A stretch of DNA of 64,000 bases from Pseudomonas sp. S04 (GTDB taxonomy: Bacteria; Pseudomonadota; Gammaproteobacteria; Pseudomonadales; Pseudomonadaceae): positions 1,899,001-1,963,000 of the forward strand of contig NZ_CP019427.1 of assembly GCF_009834545.1 (NCBI RefSeq), in the 5' to 3' direction. A program made the translations under genes and the position numbers. Shown here one piece after another: positions 49,475 through 57,542 of this stretch. The notes below the pieces were generated by a model, which worked only from the letters and a program-made list of their open reading frames with translations, was not told the origin of the DNA and made no database searches. Positions within the stretch are counted from its first letter, which is position 1; the number at the start of each line of letters is the position of its first letter.

Positions 49475-49977
49475 TTGAGTCTCCGCAGGGAAGGGCTACT
49501 GATTTCACCGTCGCTGAGCTGACGCAAAGCCTGGCGCGCCCGGGACAGACGAGACATTACGGTGCCGGTCGGGACGTCGAGGATCTCGGCGACCTCTTTA
49601 TAACTCAAGCCCTCCACCGCAACCCAGAGCAACAGCGCCCGCTGCTCGGTGGGTAACCGGTCGAAGGCTTCCAGGGTGTTCTGCGCAATCACCGTGCGCT
49701 CCAGCGAAGGCTGCGGCTCGTCGCGACCGGTGAAAAACTCAAGCATCCGCGCATAACGCCGGGAGCGGCGATGGGCGTCGAGAAACTGCCGGTACAGAAT
49801 CGCAAACAGCCAGGCCCGCAGATCGCCCTCCGGGTGTTTGCTGCCCCAACTCGACAGCGCGCGCTCCAGGCACGACTGCACCAGATCGTCGGCGCTGCTG
49901 GAATTGCGGGTCAGCGAGACCGCAAAGCGGCGCAGCCTGGGGATCAGTTCACGTAACTGTTCGTCGAGAGGGTTCAT
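49471..49977 (-). CDS. ECF RNA polymerase sigma factor
   Basis: A 168-residue ECF sigma factor with region 2 (RRFAVSLTRNSSSADDLVQSCLERALSSW, DLRAWLFAILYRQFLDAHRR) and region 4 (RLPTEQRALLLWVAVEGLSYKEVAEILDVPTGTVMSRLSRAR). Divergent from the catalase-like/b561 operon. A GGAAT-N16-CGTCT promoter sits just upstream on its own strand and an identical one faces the catalase operon, which implies autoregulation and control of that operon. Start could also be a GTG 18 bases upstream. Confidence 0.93.
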   Translation of the reverse strand: MNPLDEQLRELIPRLRRFAVSLTRNSSSADDLVQSCLERALSSWGSKHPEGDLRAWLFAILYRQFLDAHRRSRRYARMLEFFTGRDEPQPSLERTVIAQNTLEAFDRLPTEQRALLLWVAVEGLSYKEVAEILDVPTGTVMSRLSRARQALRQLSDGEISSPSLRRLK

Positions 49978-50012
49978 GGTGGGCGGGCCAGTCACTACGC
50001 TTGGGACTAGAG

Positions 50013-50038
50013 AGACGCTTGGCAGTGGAGGTTATTCC
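50013..50038 (-). promoter_or_regulatory. ECF-type promoter of the sigma/anti-sigma operon
   Basis: Minus-strand GGAAT (50038-50034), 16 bases, CGTCT (50017-50013), about 35 bases before the sigma start codon. The -35 context GGAATAACC matches the promoter at 50067 almost exactly. Confidence 0.75.
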
Positions 50039-50066
50039 CGTGGCGCAGAAATAAACACCGGGCCAT

Positions 50067-50092
50067 GGAATAAACGTCGAAGGGCAACGTCT
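50067..50092 (+). promoter_or_regulatory. ECF-type promoter of the catalase-like/b561 operon
   Basis: GGAAT (50067-50071), 16 bases, CGTCT (50088-50092), about 44 bases before the ATG of the catalase-like gene. -35 context GGAATAAAC. Confidence 0.77.
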
Positions 50093-50135
50093 GCCTGATC
50101 CTTGCCACACGCCGTTCCCGGCCCTGGAGTGTTAC

Positions 50136-51221
50136 ATGGTAGATCGTTCCCCCCCCCCCGACAGGCTTCCTTTAAGTCCCGTCAGCCTGGCCCTGCGCCT
50201 GGCAGCGATTGGCCTGGTGGTTGGCGCCATGGCCGTGGCCTTTGCCTACGTCAACGGTTCTCTCGACCCACAGCGCTTGACTCCCAAGGCACTGGTCAAC
50301 GTGCTTGAAACCAACAATGGCGTTCACCCAGGGTTTCGCCGCAACCACGCCAAGGGGGTGTGCGTGATCGGCTATTTCGAGAGCAGCAACGAGGTGCGTG
50401 CCTATTCCACCGCGCAGGTGTTCAACGCTGCACGAACCCCGGTGGTCGGGCGGTTTGCCTTGCCCAGCGGCAATCCTTACGCACCGGATACCAGCGTGCC
50501 GATCCGTAGCCTGGCGCTGCGCTTCACTCAGGCCGATGGGCAACAATGGCGCACGGGCATGAACAGCATGCCGGTGTTCCCGGTGGGTACACCCCAGGCG
50601 TTTTATCAGTTACAGCAGGCGCAGAGCCCGGATCCTGCAACGGGCAAACCGGACCCAGCGGCCGCCCCGGCATTTTTTGCCGCGCACCCGGAAACCGCGC
50701 CGTTCCTGCGCTGGATCAAGAGCGCCAAACCCTCGGCCAGCTACGCCACCGAGACCTATAACGGCATCAATGCGTTTTATCTGGTGAATCCGGCGGGTCA
50801 ACGCCAGGCCGTGCGTTGGGGGGTCGTTCCGCAGGCCCGGGACGGCGCAACCACCAGCGCCGCACAAGGCGCTGATGTTCTCGAACAGGACTTGCGCGAG
50901 CGCCTGCAGGCCGGGCCGTTGCGCTGGCAGTTGCTGATCACCCTGGCCGATCCGACGGACCCCACTGACGATGCCAGTCAAGCCTGGCCGGCTGAACGCA
51001 AGGTACTGAACGCCGGGACGCTGGTGCTGCAAAGCAGCCAGGCGCAAAACAGTGGCGAGTGCCGGGATATCAACTACGACCCGCTGATCCTGCCCAGTGG
51101 CATCGAGCCCTCGAAAGATCCGTTGCTGGCCGCGCGCTCGGCCGCCTACGCGAGCTCCTATCTGCGCCGGACGAGCGAAGTCGGTCAGTTGCCTGACGCT
51201 AAACAGGAGGCCGCCCAATGA
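50136..51221 (+). CDS. Catalase-family peroxidase (SrpA-like), membrane anchored
   Basis: A 361-residue haem protein of the small-subunit catalase family. An N-terminal signal anchor (about 15-40) should place it in the periplasm. The distal His is in NGVHPGFRRNHAKGVCVIGYFE and the proximal haem-ligand Tyr in RSAAYASSYLRR. Codons 5-8 lie in a run of 11 C bases (50149-50159) giving Ser-Pro-Pro-Pro. It overlaps the following cytochrome b561 gene (ATGA), so the pair is an operon; b561 could supply electrons. Expected role: peroxide detoxification at the envelope. Confidence 0.87.
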   Translation: MVDRSPPPDRLPLSPVSLALRLAAIGLVVGAMAVAFAYVNGSLDPQRLTPKALVNVLETNNGVHPGFRRNHAKGVCVIGYFESSNEVRAYSTAQVFNAARTPVVGRFALPSGNPYAPDTSVPIRSLALRFTQADGQQWRTGMNSMPVFPVGTPQAFYQLQQAQSPDPATGKPDPAAAPAFFAAHPETAPFLRWIKSAKPSASYATETYNGINAFYLVNPAGQRQAVRWGVVPQARDGATTSAAQGADVLEQDLRERLQAGPLRWQLLITLADPTDPTDDASQAWPAERKVLNAGTLVLQSSQAQNSGECRDINYDPLILPSGIEPSKDPLLAARSAAYASSYLRRTSEVGQLPDAKQEAAQ

Positions 51222-51760
51222 GCGCGCAACCGAACCACTTCGCGCCCCTGGCGCGGCTGCTGCACTGGCTGATGGCGTTGCTGGTGATCGCCATGCTGTT
51301 CATTGGCGCCGGCATGGTCGCCTCGGTGTCCGAGCGCCATGAATGGCTGATCCACCTGCACAAGCCGTTGGGCGTGGCGATCCTGTTGCTGGTGATCGTG
51401 CGCCTGTTCGTGCGCTTCTCGACGCGTCAACCGCCCTTGCCGGCGGACCTGCCCGATTGGCAGGTGCTCGCGGCCAAGGCGTCCCATGGGCTGCTGTATG
51501 CCCTGATGCTGACCTTGCCAGTGCTCGGCTGGGCGATGATTTCGGCAGCGGGTGATCCGGTCACGCTGGGCATTGGCGTGCAATTGCCAGCAATCGTGCC
51601 GGCCAATGCCGCGCTGTTCGCCTTCCTGCGCAGGGCCCATGGGTACCTGGCCTACCTGCTGTTCCTCACGGTATTGCTGCACCTGGCCGCAGCGCTGTTC
51701 CATGGCTGGATCCGGCGTGACGGCGTATTGCAGAGCATGCTGTCCGGCAAGGATCACTGA
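51218..51760 (+). CDS. Cytochrome b561, partner of the catalase-like protein
   Basis: A 180-residue four-helix cytochrome b561 with His ligands in LARLLHWLMALLVIAMLF, LIHLHKPLGVAIL, KASHGLLYALML and AHGYLAYLLFLTVLLHLAAALFHG. Translationally coupled to the catalase-like gene. Likely passes quinol electrons to the periplasmic side for that enzyme; this coupling is inferred from gene order. Confidence 0.92.
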   Translation: MSAQPNHFAPLARLLHWLMALLVIAMLFIGAGMVASVSERHEWLIHLHKPLGVAILLLVIVRLFVRFSTRQPPLPADLPDWQVLAAKASHGLLYALMLTLPVLGWAMISAAGDPVTLGIGVQLPAIVPANAALFAFLRRAHGYLAYLLFLTVLLHLAAALFHGWIRRDGVLQSMLSGKDH

Positions 51761-51826
51761 TCGGGCAGGGCGCTGCTGGCGAGGCCTGAGGGCCGCATGC
51801 GCTGTGGCATGCGGCCCGTTGAGCGA

Positions 51827-52978
51827 TCAGCGCAGGGTTTTCACCAGTGCGGCGACGGTCGACAACACATCCTTGCCCAATTGCATCGAGCGCTTGCCGG
51901 ACCAGCCGGTGTGGGGGTTCGGGGCGTCGTTGTGGTCCTTGAACGGCATCTCCAGGGTCAGTGACAGGCAGTCGAATTTCTGTCCGACGCTGTTGCAGGC
52001 CAGGGTCATGTTGGCTTTCCCCGGCAAGTCGCGGGTGTAGCCGTGGGTGGTCTGGAAGTCGCGGGTCTGGTGTTTCAGATGGCTGCGAAAGTGCTCCTCA
52101 AGCGCAGCCAGGCGTGGCGTGTAGCCAGGGTTGCCTTCGCAGCCGGCCGTGAACACGTAGGGGATTTCTTCATCGCCATGGATATCCAGGAACAGGTCAA
52201 CGCCGTATTGGTCCATGTGCTGCTGCACGAACCACACTTCCGGACTGCTTTCCTGGCTTGCGCTCTGCCAGGCACGGTTGAGGTCCTGGCCCATGGCGTT
52301 GGTGCGCAGGTGGCCGTGGAACGCCCCGTCCGGGTTCATGTTCGGCACCAGGTACAGGTCGGCACTGGCCAGCAGGCTGTTGAGCTCTGGGTCATTGTGC
52401 TGTTGCAGGCGTTCGATCACTCCCTCCATGAACCATTCGGCCATGTGTTCGCCGGGGTGTTGCTGGGCGATGATCCAGACCTTGCGCTGGCCTTCGGCGC
52501 CACTGCCTTTGCGCAACAGTTGAATGTCACGGCCCTCGACGCTCTTGCCGGTGGCCAGTAACTCGGTACCGGCCTTGCTCAGCGCCTGCTCGATCAGCCA
52601 GTCATGGCGGCCGCGACTGTAGGGCTCGAAGTAGGCGAACCAGGCGTGAGTCTCGCGGGCTTCCAGGCTGAAGCGCAAGCAGTCGCCTTCGAAAATGGTC
52701 GGCACCCGGAACCAGTTGACGTGGTCGTAGGAGGCCACCGCCTGGTAACCGTCCCAGGCCTTGTTGTAGGAGGACTTACTGGCGTTGCTCAGGCGAAACC
52801 AGTGTTCTTCGCCCACATGCAGGCCGCTGGCCTTGAAGTGGAACCACTGGAAATGCGGGCTGCGGGTGTCGGGCTTGATGGCCAGCAAGGCCTGTAGCGG
52901 ATTGCTGAGGTCCAGCACTTCGATGTTGCCGCTGTCGAAGTTGGCAGTGATATCAAAGGAGCGTTGAGCCACGGTCAT
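51827..52978 (-). CDS. M14-type zinc carboxypeptidase (cytosolic carboxypeptidase-like)
   Basis: A 383-residue metallocarboxypeptidase. Zinc ligands are in HPGE (174-177) and DIHGDEEIPY (His267); the general base is in LTLEMPF (Glu343). The N-terminal beta domain (about 10-125) with WFHFKASG and FAYFEPYSRGRHDWLI is the hallmark of the cytosolic carboxypeptidase subfamily, whose eukaryotic members remove C-terminal glutamates. The bacterial substrate is not established. No signal peptide. Confidence 0.92.
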   Translation of the reverse strand: MTVAQRSFDITANFDSGNIEVLDLSNPLQALLAIKPDTRSPHFQWFHFKASGLHVGEEHWFRLSNASKSSYNKAWDGYQAVASYDHVNWFRVPTIFEGDCLRFSLEARETHAWFAYFEPYSRGRHDWLIEQALSKAGTELLATGKSVEGRDIQLLRKGSGAEGQRKVWIIAQQHPGEHMAEWFMEGVIERLQQHNDPELNSLLASADLYLVPNMNPDGAFHGHLRTNAMGQDLNRAWQSASQESSPEVWFVQQHMDQYGVDLFLDIHGDEEIPYVFTAGCEGNPGYTPRLAALEEHFRSHLKHQTRDFQTTHGYTRDLPGKANMTLACNSVGQKFDCLSLTLEMPFKDHNDAPNPHTGWSGKRSMQLGKDVLSTVAALVKTLR

Positions 52979-53249
52979 AATCTCATCCTGGATATGATTT
53001 TTATGGCGCTACTTTACACGGGCGAGGGGTAAAGCCGAGGGCAATTTACCGGGAAAGGAGGGGGGCGTCGTCCTTGACGCTGCAGCAGCTTAGTGGCTAT
53101 GCGATTGATTCTCAAGTGCTATTTGTCAGTGTTTAATTCGGGTTTTTGTGAGTCATGTTGCAAAAAGGTGGTCTTTTGATATCATGCGCGCCATCGAATT
53201 TAGCAGTACCAGTCTTCATTAGCCTGAAGCCAAAGCCAGAATAACTGGC
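52979..53249. other. Intergenic region with a plus-strand promoter-like sequence
   Basis: TTGCAA (53158-53163) and TATCAT (53180-53185), 16 bp apart, could start a short plus-strand RNA running toward the hairpin at 53258-53278, opposite to PrrF. A tiny ORF (MRAIEFSSTSLH) starts at 53184. Otherwise nothing recognised. Confidence 0.35.
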
Positions 53250-53363
53250 AAAAAAAAGACCCGGCAAAAAGCCGGGTCAAAAACCGTGATTAGCCTGATG
53301 AGGAGATATTCCAAGAGTCCGACCTAAGGTCCCTTGGTCTATCAACTGATCTCGCGACCAGCT
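53250..53363 (-). ncRNA. prrF: Iron-responsive small RNA PrrF
   Basis: On the minus strand the RNA begins AGCTGGTCGCGAGATCAG, carries the invariant core CTCCTCATCAGGCTAATCAC (53305-53286), and ends with the terminator GACCCGGC-TTTTT-GCCGGGTC followed by U8. This is the PrrF family, the Pseudomonas counterpart of RyhB, which pairs with mRNAs of iron-containing proteins under iron starvation. A Fur box overlaps its promoter. Which paralogue (PrrF1 or PrrF2) cannot be decided here. Confidence 0.93.
53258..53278 (-). terminator. prrF terminator
   Basis: GACCCGGC and GCCGGGTC form a perfect 8-bp stem, 5-nt loop, with a run of eight U on the minus strand. Confidence 0.92.
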
Positions 53364-53366
53364 GCA

Positions 53367-53398
53367 TGCAATAATAATCATTATCATTTGCAAGTCAA
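53367..53398 (-). promoter_or_regulatory. prrF promoter with Fur box
   Basis: Bases 53367-53385 match the 19-bp Fur box GATAATGATAATCATTATC at 15 positions. On the minus strand the -10 is TATTAT (53376-53371) and the -35 TTGACT (53398-53393), 16 bp apart, giving a start near 53363. Fur binding would cover the -10, so PrrF is repressed when iron is sufficient. Confidence 0.88.
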
Positions 53399-53501
53399 CT
53401 ATTTTTACCCACCTCATAGGAAATATCTTTCCTGTCGTTTTGCCAGACGCCGCGACCTGCCTCAGGTTCCGACGTTTTACCTCGGTTTCAACCGCGTAAT
53501 C

Positions 53502-53843
53502 TCAGTAGATCCGCTCTGCGTCCAGTGACCTGTCCACCATGGCTTTTGCCATGTCGATCATGTGCACCACCGAAAACGCCAGGTCGCGGCGTGGGCCCTG
53601 CAGGTTGTCCGCTGACTCATGGGCGGAGGCGGCCGCACAGCGCAACAGGTCCGAGGCATGTGCCAGGGCCTCCTCGCGACTGACGTGAGGGCTGACATCG
53701 AAGAAGCGTTCGATGACTTGGGGATCTGAAACAGCGGGTTTCAAGTAATAGTCCAGCGCGCGTTGGGCGGCGGCGCAGTTATTGAGTGAACTGAAGTCGC
53801 TGGTGGTTTCCGGCGCGGGCAGCGTGTTATCGGTGATATCCAT
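53502..53843 (-). CDS. DUF6124-like hypothetical protein
   Basis: A 113-residue helical protein with the pattern NCAAAQRALDYYLKPAV and SREEALAHASDLLRCAAASAHESAD, found in a large paralogous set of small Pseudomonas proteins. No signal peptide. Function unknown. It is divergent from the S24-type repressor gene and downstream (same strand) is prrF's promoter region. Confidence 0.8.
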   Translation of the reverse strand: MDITDNTLPAPETTSDFSSLNNCAAAQRALDYYLKPAVSDPQVIERFFDVSPHVSREEALAHASDLLRCAAASAHESADNLQGPRRDLAFSVVHMIDMAKAMVDRSLDAERIY

Positions 53844-53973
53844 GGTGAGTACCTATTCCGAGGGTGGGGCCGTTGGTGTTGGTAGAGAATAGTACTAACT
53901 GTATTCATGACCAAAAATTAAATACTACAATGTGTGTGTTGAGGGTCAGCCAGCGCGAAGTATTGTTCCGCCC

Positions 53974-54630
53974 ATGGATAAATGGATTGAATTGGTCAAG
54001 GCCAAGATGAGTGAACTACGGATCACTCAGGAAAAACTCGCAGAGCGTCTCGCCATGTCACAGGGTGGCGTCGGGCATTGGCTGAACAAGCGCCGGCAGC
54101 CCAGCCTCGATGACATGAACCGGGTGTTGCAGGAACTCGGATTGGGTTTTCTCGAGGTGGCCATGGTGCTCAGGGAGGTCGAGCAGGCGCAGGACGAGGG
54201 TGCAGAACCGGGATCGCTGGCGCAAAAGTACAACCCATACTTTCGTTACCCGGTGAGCGATTGGCGGGTCCTGTCGCAGGTGCGCGAGGCCCAGGTGCCG
54301 GCCTACGGCAACGGGCGCTCCGAGATGACGGATTACCATGCCCAGGGCGCAGCTTTCTGGTTGGTGGTGGTGGGGGATGCGATGACCGCACCCACAGGCA
54401 TCAGCATTGCCCAGGACATGCTGATCCTGGTCGACCCGGCGGTGGAAGCGGTACCGGGCAAACTGGTGATCGCGCAATGGGTCGACAGCGCCGAAGCGAC
54501 CTTTCGCAAATTGATCGAGGAAGGCGGGCAACGTTATCTGGTGCCCTTGAATCCGACCTACCCCAAAGCCCTGTTTACCGAGCAGTGTCGGATCATCGGC
54601 GTGGTGGTACAGGCCACCGCGCGGTTTTAA
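53974..54630 (+). CDS. XRE/S24-type repressor with Ala at the catalytic serine
   Basis: A 218-residue LexA/CI-like regulator. Residues about 1-60 are an XRE helix-turn-helix (LRITQEKLAERLAMSQGGVGHWLNKRRQPS), and about 95-218 an S24 peptidase fold. The active-site motif reads VVVGDAMTAP, with Ala136 where S24 repressors have the nucleophilic Ser (GDSM); the partner Lys179 is in EATFRKL. RecA-stimulated self-cleavage is therefore not expected. The ATG at 53974 begins the HTH. No phage or pyocin gene is nearby. Confidence 0.85.
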   Translation: MDKWIELVKAKMSELRITQEKLAERLAMSQGGVGHWLNKRRQPSLDDMNRVLQELGLGFLEVAMVLREVEQAQDEGAEPGSLAQKYNPYFRYPVSDWRVLSQVREAQVPAYGNGRSEMTDYHAQGAAFWLVVVGDAMTAPTGISIAQDMLILVDPAVEAVPGKLVIAQWVDSAEATFRKLIEEGGQRYLVPLNPTYPKALFTEQCRIIGVVVQATARF

Positions 54631-54663
54631 ACCTGCAGGTCCTGGCTCACAGGACCTGCAGGT
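54631..54663. terminator. Inverted repeat between S24 gene and liuD
   Basis: ACCTGCAGGTCCTG and CAGGACCTGCAGGT form a perfect 14-bp stem with a 5-nt loop right after the stop codon. No T tract; probably still stops or slows convergent transcripts. Confidence 0.6.
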
Positions 54664-54672
54664 GACTCTCGG

Positions 54673-56622
54673 TTACTCCAGCTCGACCAGCGCGCTGCCT
54701 TCGGTGACCATCTCGCCTTCCTGGCAATACAAGGCCTTGATCACGCCATCCTGGGGCGCCCGAATGCTGTGCTCCATCTTCATCGCTTCGAGCACCACCA
54801 GCGGCGCACCGGCTTCCACAGTCTGCCCAGGTTCGACCAACACCCGGACAATGCTGCCGTTCATCGGGGCGGTCAGGCCGCCTTGATGGCTGTGGCTGGC
54901 TTCAACCGCGGCAATCGGATCGTACTCGCTGATGCAACGCAACTCGCCTGCCCACTGCAGGTACAGATGCTGGTCCTGGCGAATCGCCCGCAACTGGCGG
55001 CGCAGCCCCTGATGCTCGACACGCAACTGCTCATCCTTGAGCTCGGCGGTGTGGGCGTTGGTCGGCGCCAGGGTAGTGGCCCGGTCCTGGCCTTCACAGC
55101 ACAGGTGCAGGGTGGTTTCAGCCGGCAAGCCGGCACGAAAGCCATTGCCGTTGGCCCAAGGTGAGCTCGGGTCGTCGCCGCGCACGTTGGGGCGCCGGCT
55201 TTGGGCGAAGGCCTGGGCGGCAGCGTGCCAGAACTCATCGCTGAGTGCCTGGGGCGCCGGCAGCAATTGTTCCTGGTAGCGTGGGATAAATCCGGTGTCC
55301 AGTTCGGCTGCGGCGAATGCCGGGTGTGCGACGATTCTGCGCAAGAAGCTGATGTTGGTCTTCAAGCCGCCAATGGCGAACTCATCGAGCATGCTCAGCA
55401 AGCGCAGGCGTGCCTGTTCGCGGTCCTCGCCCCAGGCAATCAGCTTGCCGAGCATCGGGTCATAGTACGGCGAAACCACGTCGCCTTCCTCGACGCCACT
55501 GTCAACTCGACGTCCCGGGCCCGGGGCTGATTCGCGGTACAGCGCCAGGTGCCCGGTAGCCGGCAGGAAGTCGTTGCTCGGGTCTTCGGCGTACAGACGC
55601 ACTTCGATCGCATGGCCGATCAGCGGCACCTGCGCCTGGGTCATCGGCAGTTGCTCGCCCTGGGCGACGCGAATCTGCCAGGCCACCAGGTCCAGGCCGG
55701 TGATGGCTTCGGTAACCGGGTGTTCAACCTGCAGGCGGGTGTTCATTTCCATGAAGAAGAACTCGCCACGCGAGTCCAGCAGGAACTCCACGGTGCCGGC
55801 CCCGACATAACCGATGGCCTGGGCAGCCCGTACCGCCGCTTCGCCCATGGCTTTACGCAGCTCGGCGCTGAGGCCGGGGGCCGGGGCTTCTTCCACCACC
55901 TTCTGGTGGCGACGCTGAATCGAGCAGTCCCGTTCGTTGAGGTACAGGCAGTTGCCGTGTTGGTCGGCGAACACCTGGATTTCCACGTGGCGCGGCTTGA
56001 GCAGGTACTTTTCCACCAGCATCCGCGAGTCGCCGAACGATGACAGCGCTTCACGCTGGGCCGAGGCCAGGGCTTCGGCCAGTTGGCTGGTGTCCTCGAC
56101 CACTTTCATGCCCTTGCCGCCGCCACCGGCCGTGGCCTTGAGCAGCACCGGGTAGCCGATGCGCTCGGCGGCAACGCGGAAGGTTTCCAGGTCCTGGGCT
56201 TGCCCGTGATACCCCGGGACCAGCGGCACGCCGGCGGTTTCCATCAAGGCCTTGGCGGCAGACTTGCTGCCCATGGCGTCGATGGCCGAGGCCGGTGGGC
56301 CGAGGAAAATCAGCCCGGCGTTTTCGATGGCGCGGGCAAAGCCGGCGTTCTCCGAAAGGAAGCCGTAGCCGGGGTGAATCGCCTGGGCGCCACTGGCCTT
56401 GGCCGCGGCCAGCAATTTGTCGATCTGCAGGTAGCTGTCGGCCGCTTTGCTGCCGCCCAGGTCCACGCGGATATCCGCTTCGCGGCTGTGGCGTGCGTCA
56501 CGGTCAGTGGCGCTGTGCACGGCCACGGTGGTCAGGCCCAGGGCCTTGGCGGTGCGCATGACCCGGCAAGCGATTTCGCCGCGGTTGGCCACCAGCAGGG
56601 TGGTGAGTACAGGTGCGCTCAT
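54673..56622 (-). CDS. liuD: Methylcrotonyl-CoA carboxylase, biotin-carrying alpha subunit
   Basis: A 649-residue subunit with an N-terminal biotin carboxylase (LLVANRGEIACRVMRTAKALG, ATP-grasp GGGGKGMKVVED, NTRLQVEHPVTE) and a C-terminal biotinyl domain with the attachment Lys in EAMKMEHS (about residue 615). It carboxylates biotin for conversion of 3-methylcrotonyl-CoA to 3-methylglutaconyl-CoA in leucine degradation. AAGGAG precedes the ATG; it overlaps liuC at TGATG. Last gene of liuABCD. Confidence 0.96.
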   Translation of the reverse strand: MSAPVLTTLLVANRGEIACRVMRTAKALGLTTVAVHSATDRDARHSREADIRVDLGGSKAADSYLQIDKLLAAAKASGAQAIHPGYGFLSENAGFARAIENAGLIFLGPPASAIDAMGSKSAAKALMETAGVPLVPGYHGQAQDLETFRVAAERIGYPVLLKATAGGGGKGMKVVEDTSQLAEALASAQREALSSFGDSRMLVEKYLLKPRHVEIQVFADQHGNCLYLNERDCSIQRRHQKVVEEAPAPGLSAELRKAMGEAAVRAAQAIGYVGAGTVEFLLDSRGEFFFMEMNTRLQVEHPVTEAITGLDLVAWQIRVAQGEQLPMTQAQVPLIGHAIEVRLYAEDPSNDFLPATGHLALYRESAPGPGRRVDSGVEEGDVVSPYYDPMLGKLIAWGEDREQARLRLLSMLDEFAIGGLKTNISFLRRIVAHPAFAAAELDTGFIPRYQEQLLPAPQALSDEFWHAAAQAFAQSRRPNVRGDDPSSPWANGNGFRAGLPAETTLHLCCEGQDRATTLAPTNAHTAELKDEQLRVEHQGLRRQLRAIRQDQHLYLQWAGELRCISEYDPIAAVEASHSHQGGLTAPMNGSIVRVLVEPGQTVEAGAPLVVLEAMKMEHSIRAPQDGVIKALYCQEGEMVTEGSALVELE

Positions 56623-57437
56623 CAACGCGGCTCCTTGGTGGTGGATGCTGTCTGCCAGCTCGGCGGACGTTTGTGCAGGAAGGCGCGCAAGCCTTCCTGG
56701 CCTTCGGGGCTGACGCGGATCCGGGCAATGGCGTTTTCGCAGTAGCGGCGCAGGGCTGGGTTCAGTGCGCCGCTGCCGACTTCACGCAGCAATTCTTTGC
56801 TCGAGCGCATGGCTTGCGGGCTGTTGAGCAGCAGGTTGCTGATCCAGCTTTCGACCTGTGACTCCAGCTCGCTGGCCGGATAGCTTTCGCTGAGCAGGCC
56901 CAGTTCCCGGGCCCGCTGGCCACTGAAGCGCTCGGCTGTCAGCGCATAACGACGGGCTGCACGCTCACCGATGGCTTGCACGACGAAGGGGCTGATCACC
57001 GCTGGCGCGAGACCGATGCGCACTTCCGACAGGCAGAACTGCGCGTCGTCGGTGCCGATCGCCAGGTCGCAGCAACTGACCAGGCCCACCGCGCCGCCAA
57101 AGGCCGCGCCCTGGACCACGGCCAGGGTCGGCAGCTTCAGTTTGGCCAGGTTGTACATCAACTCGGCGAGCTCGCGGGCATCGTCCAGGTTGGTGTGGTA
57201 ATCGAGCTCGGCCGATTGCTGCATCCAGGCCAGGTCGGCGCCGGCACTGAAGTGCTTGCCGCGGCCGCGCACCAGCAGGAAACGCAGGCTTGGATCGGCC
57301 TGGACCTTGTCCAGCGCCAGGATCAGTTCACGAATCATCTCGGCGTTGAACGCGTTGTTCTTGGCTTCGCGGCTGAGCCAGAGCGTGGCGAAACCACGGG
57401 GATCGGTCAGCAGTTCCAGGGTATTGAAGTCGCTCAT
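56622..57437 (-). CDS. liuC: Methylglutaconyl-CoA hydratase
   Basis: A 271-residue crotonase-fold hydratase acting on 3-methylglutaconyl-CoA. Crotonase motifs: REAKNNAFNAEMI, GRGKHFSAGADLAWM (oxyanion hole) and VQGAAFGGAVGLVSCCDLAI, with SEVRIGLAPAVISPFV after. AGAGGT precedes the ATG. Third gene of the operon; neighbours decide the assignment over other crotonases. Confidence 0.94.
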   Translation of the reverse strand: MSDFNTLELLTDPRGFATLWLSREAKNNAFNAEMIRELILALDKVQADPSLRFLLVRGRGKHFSAGADLAWMQQSAELDYHTNLDDARELAELMYNLAKLKLPTLAVVQGAAFGGAVGLVSCCDLAIGTDDAQFCLSEVRIGLAPAVISPFVVQAIGERAARRYALTAERFSGQRARELGLLSESYPASELESQVESWISNLLLNSPQAMRSSKELLREVGSGALNPALRRYCENAIARIRVSPEGQEGLRAFLHKRPPSWQTASTTKEPR

Positions 57438-57542
57438 GTGTAACCTCTGCACAACTCTTCGATGCAGGCGTCGGGCTTGCCGGCGAACGTCATTGCGCTT
57501 ATCTCAAGCGCTCTTTTCGCGGGTAGCCTGGCGCCCGCGGGA

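Noticed and set aside
53334..53528. 64-codon plus-strand ORF over the prrF promoter
   Set aside because: It covers the Fur box and prrF 5' end, has no ribosome-binding site and shows no protein-like composition.
53974..54630. S24 repressor as a sign of a prophage or pyocin cluster
   Set aside because: Flanking genes are prrF, a small DUF6124-like protein and liuD; no phage structural, lysis or integrase gene is present.
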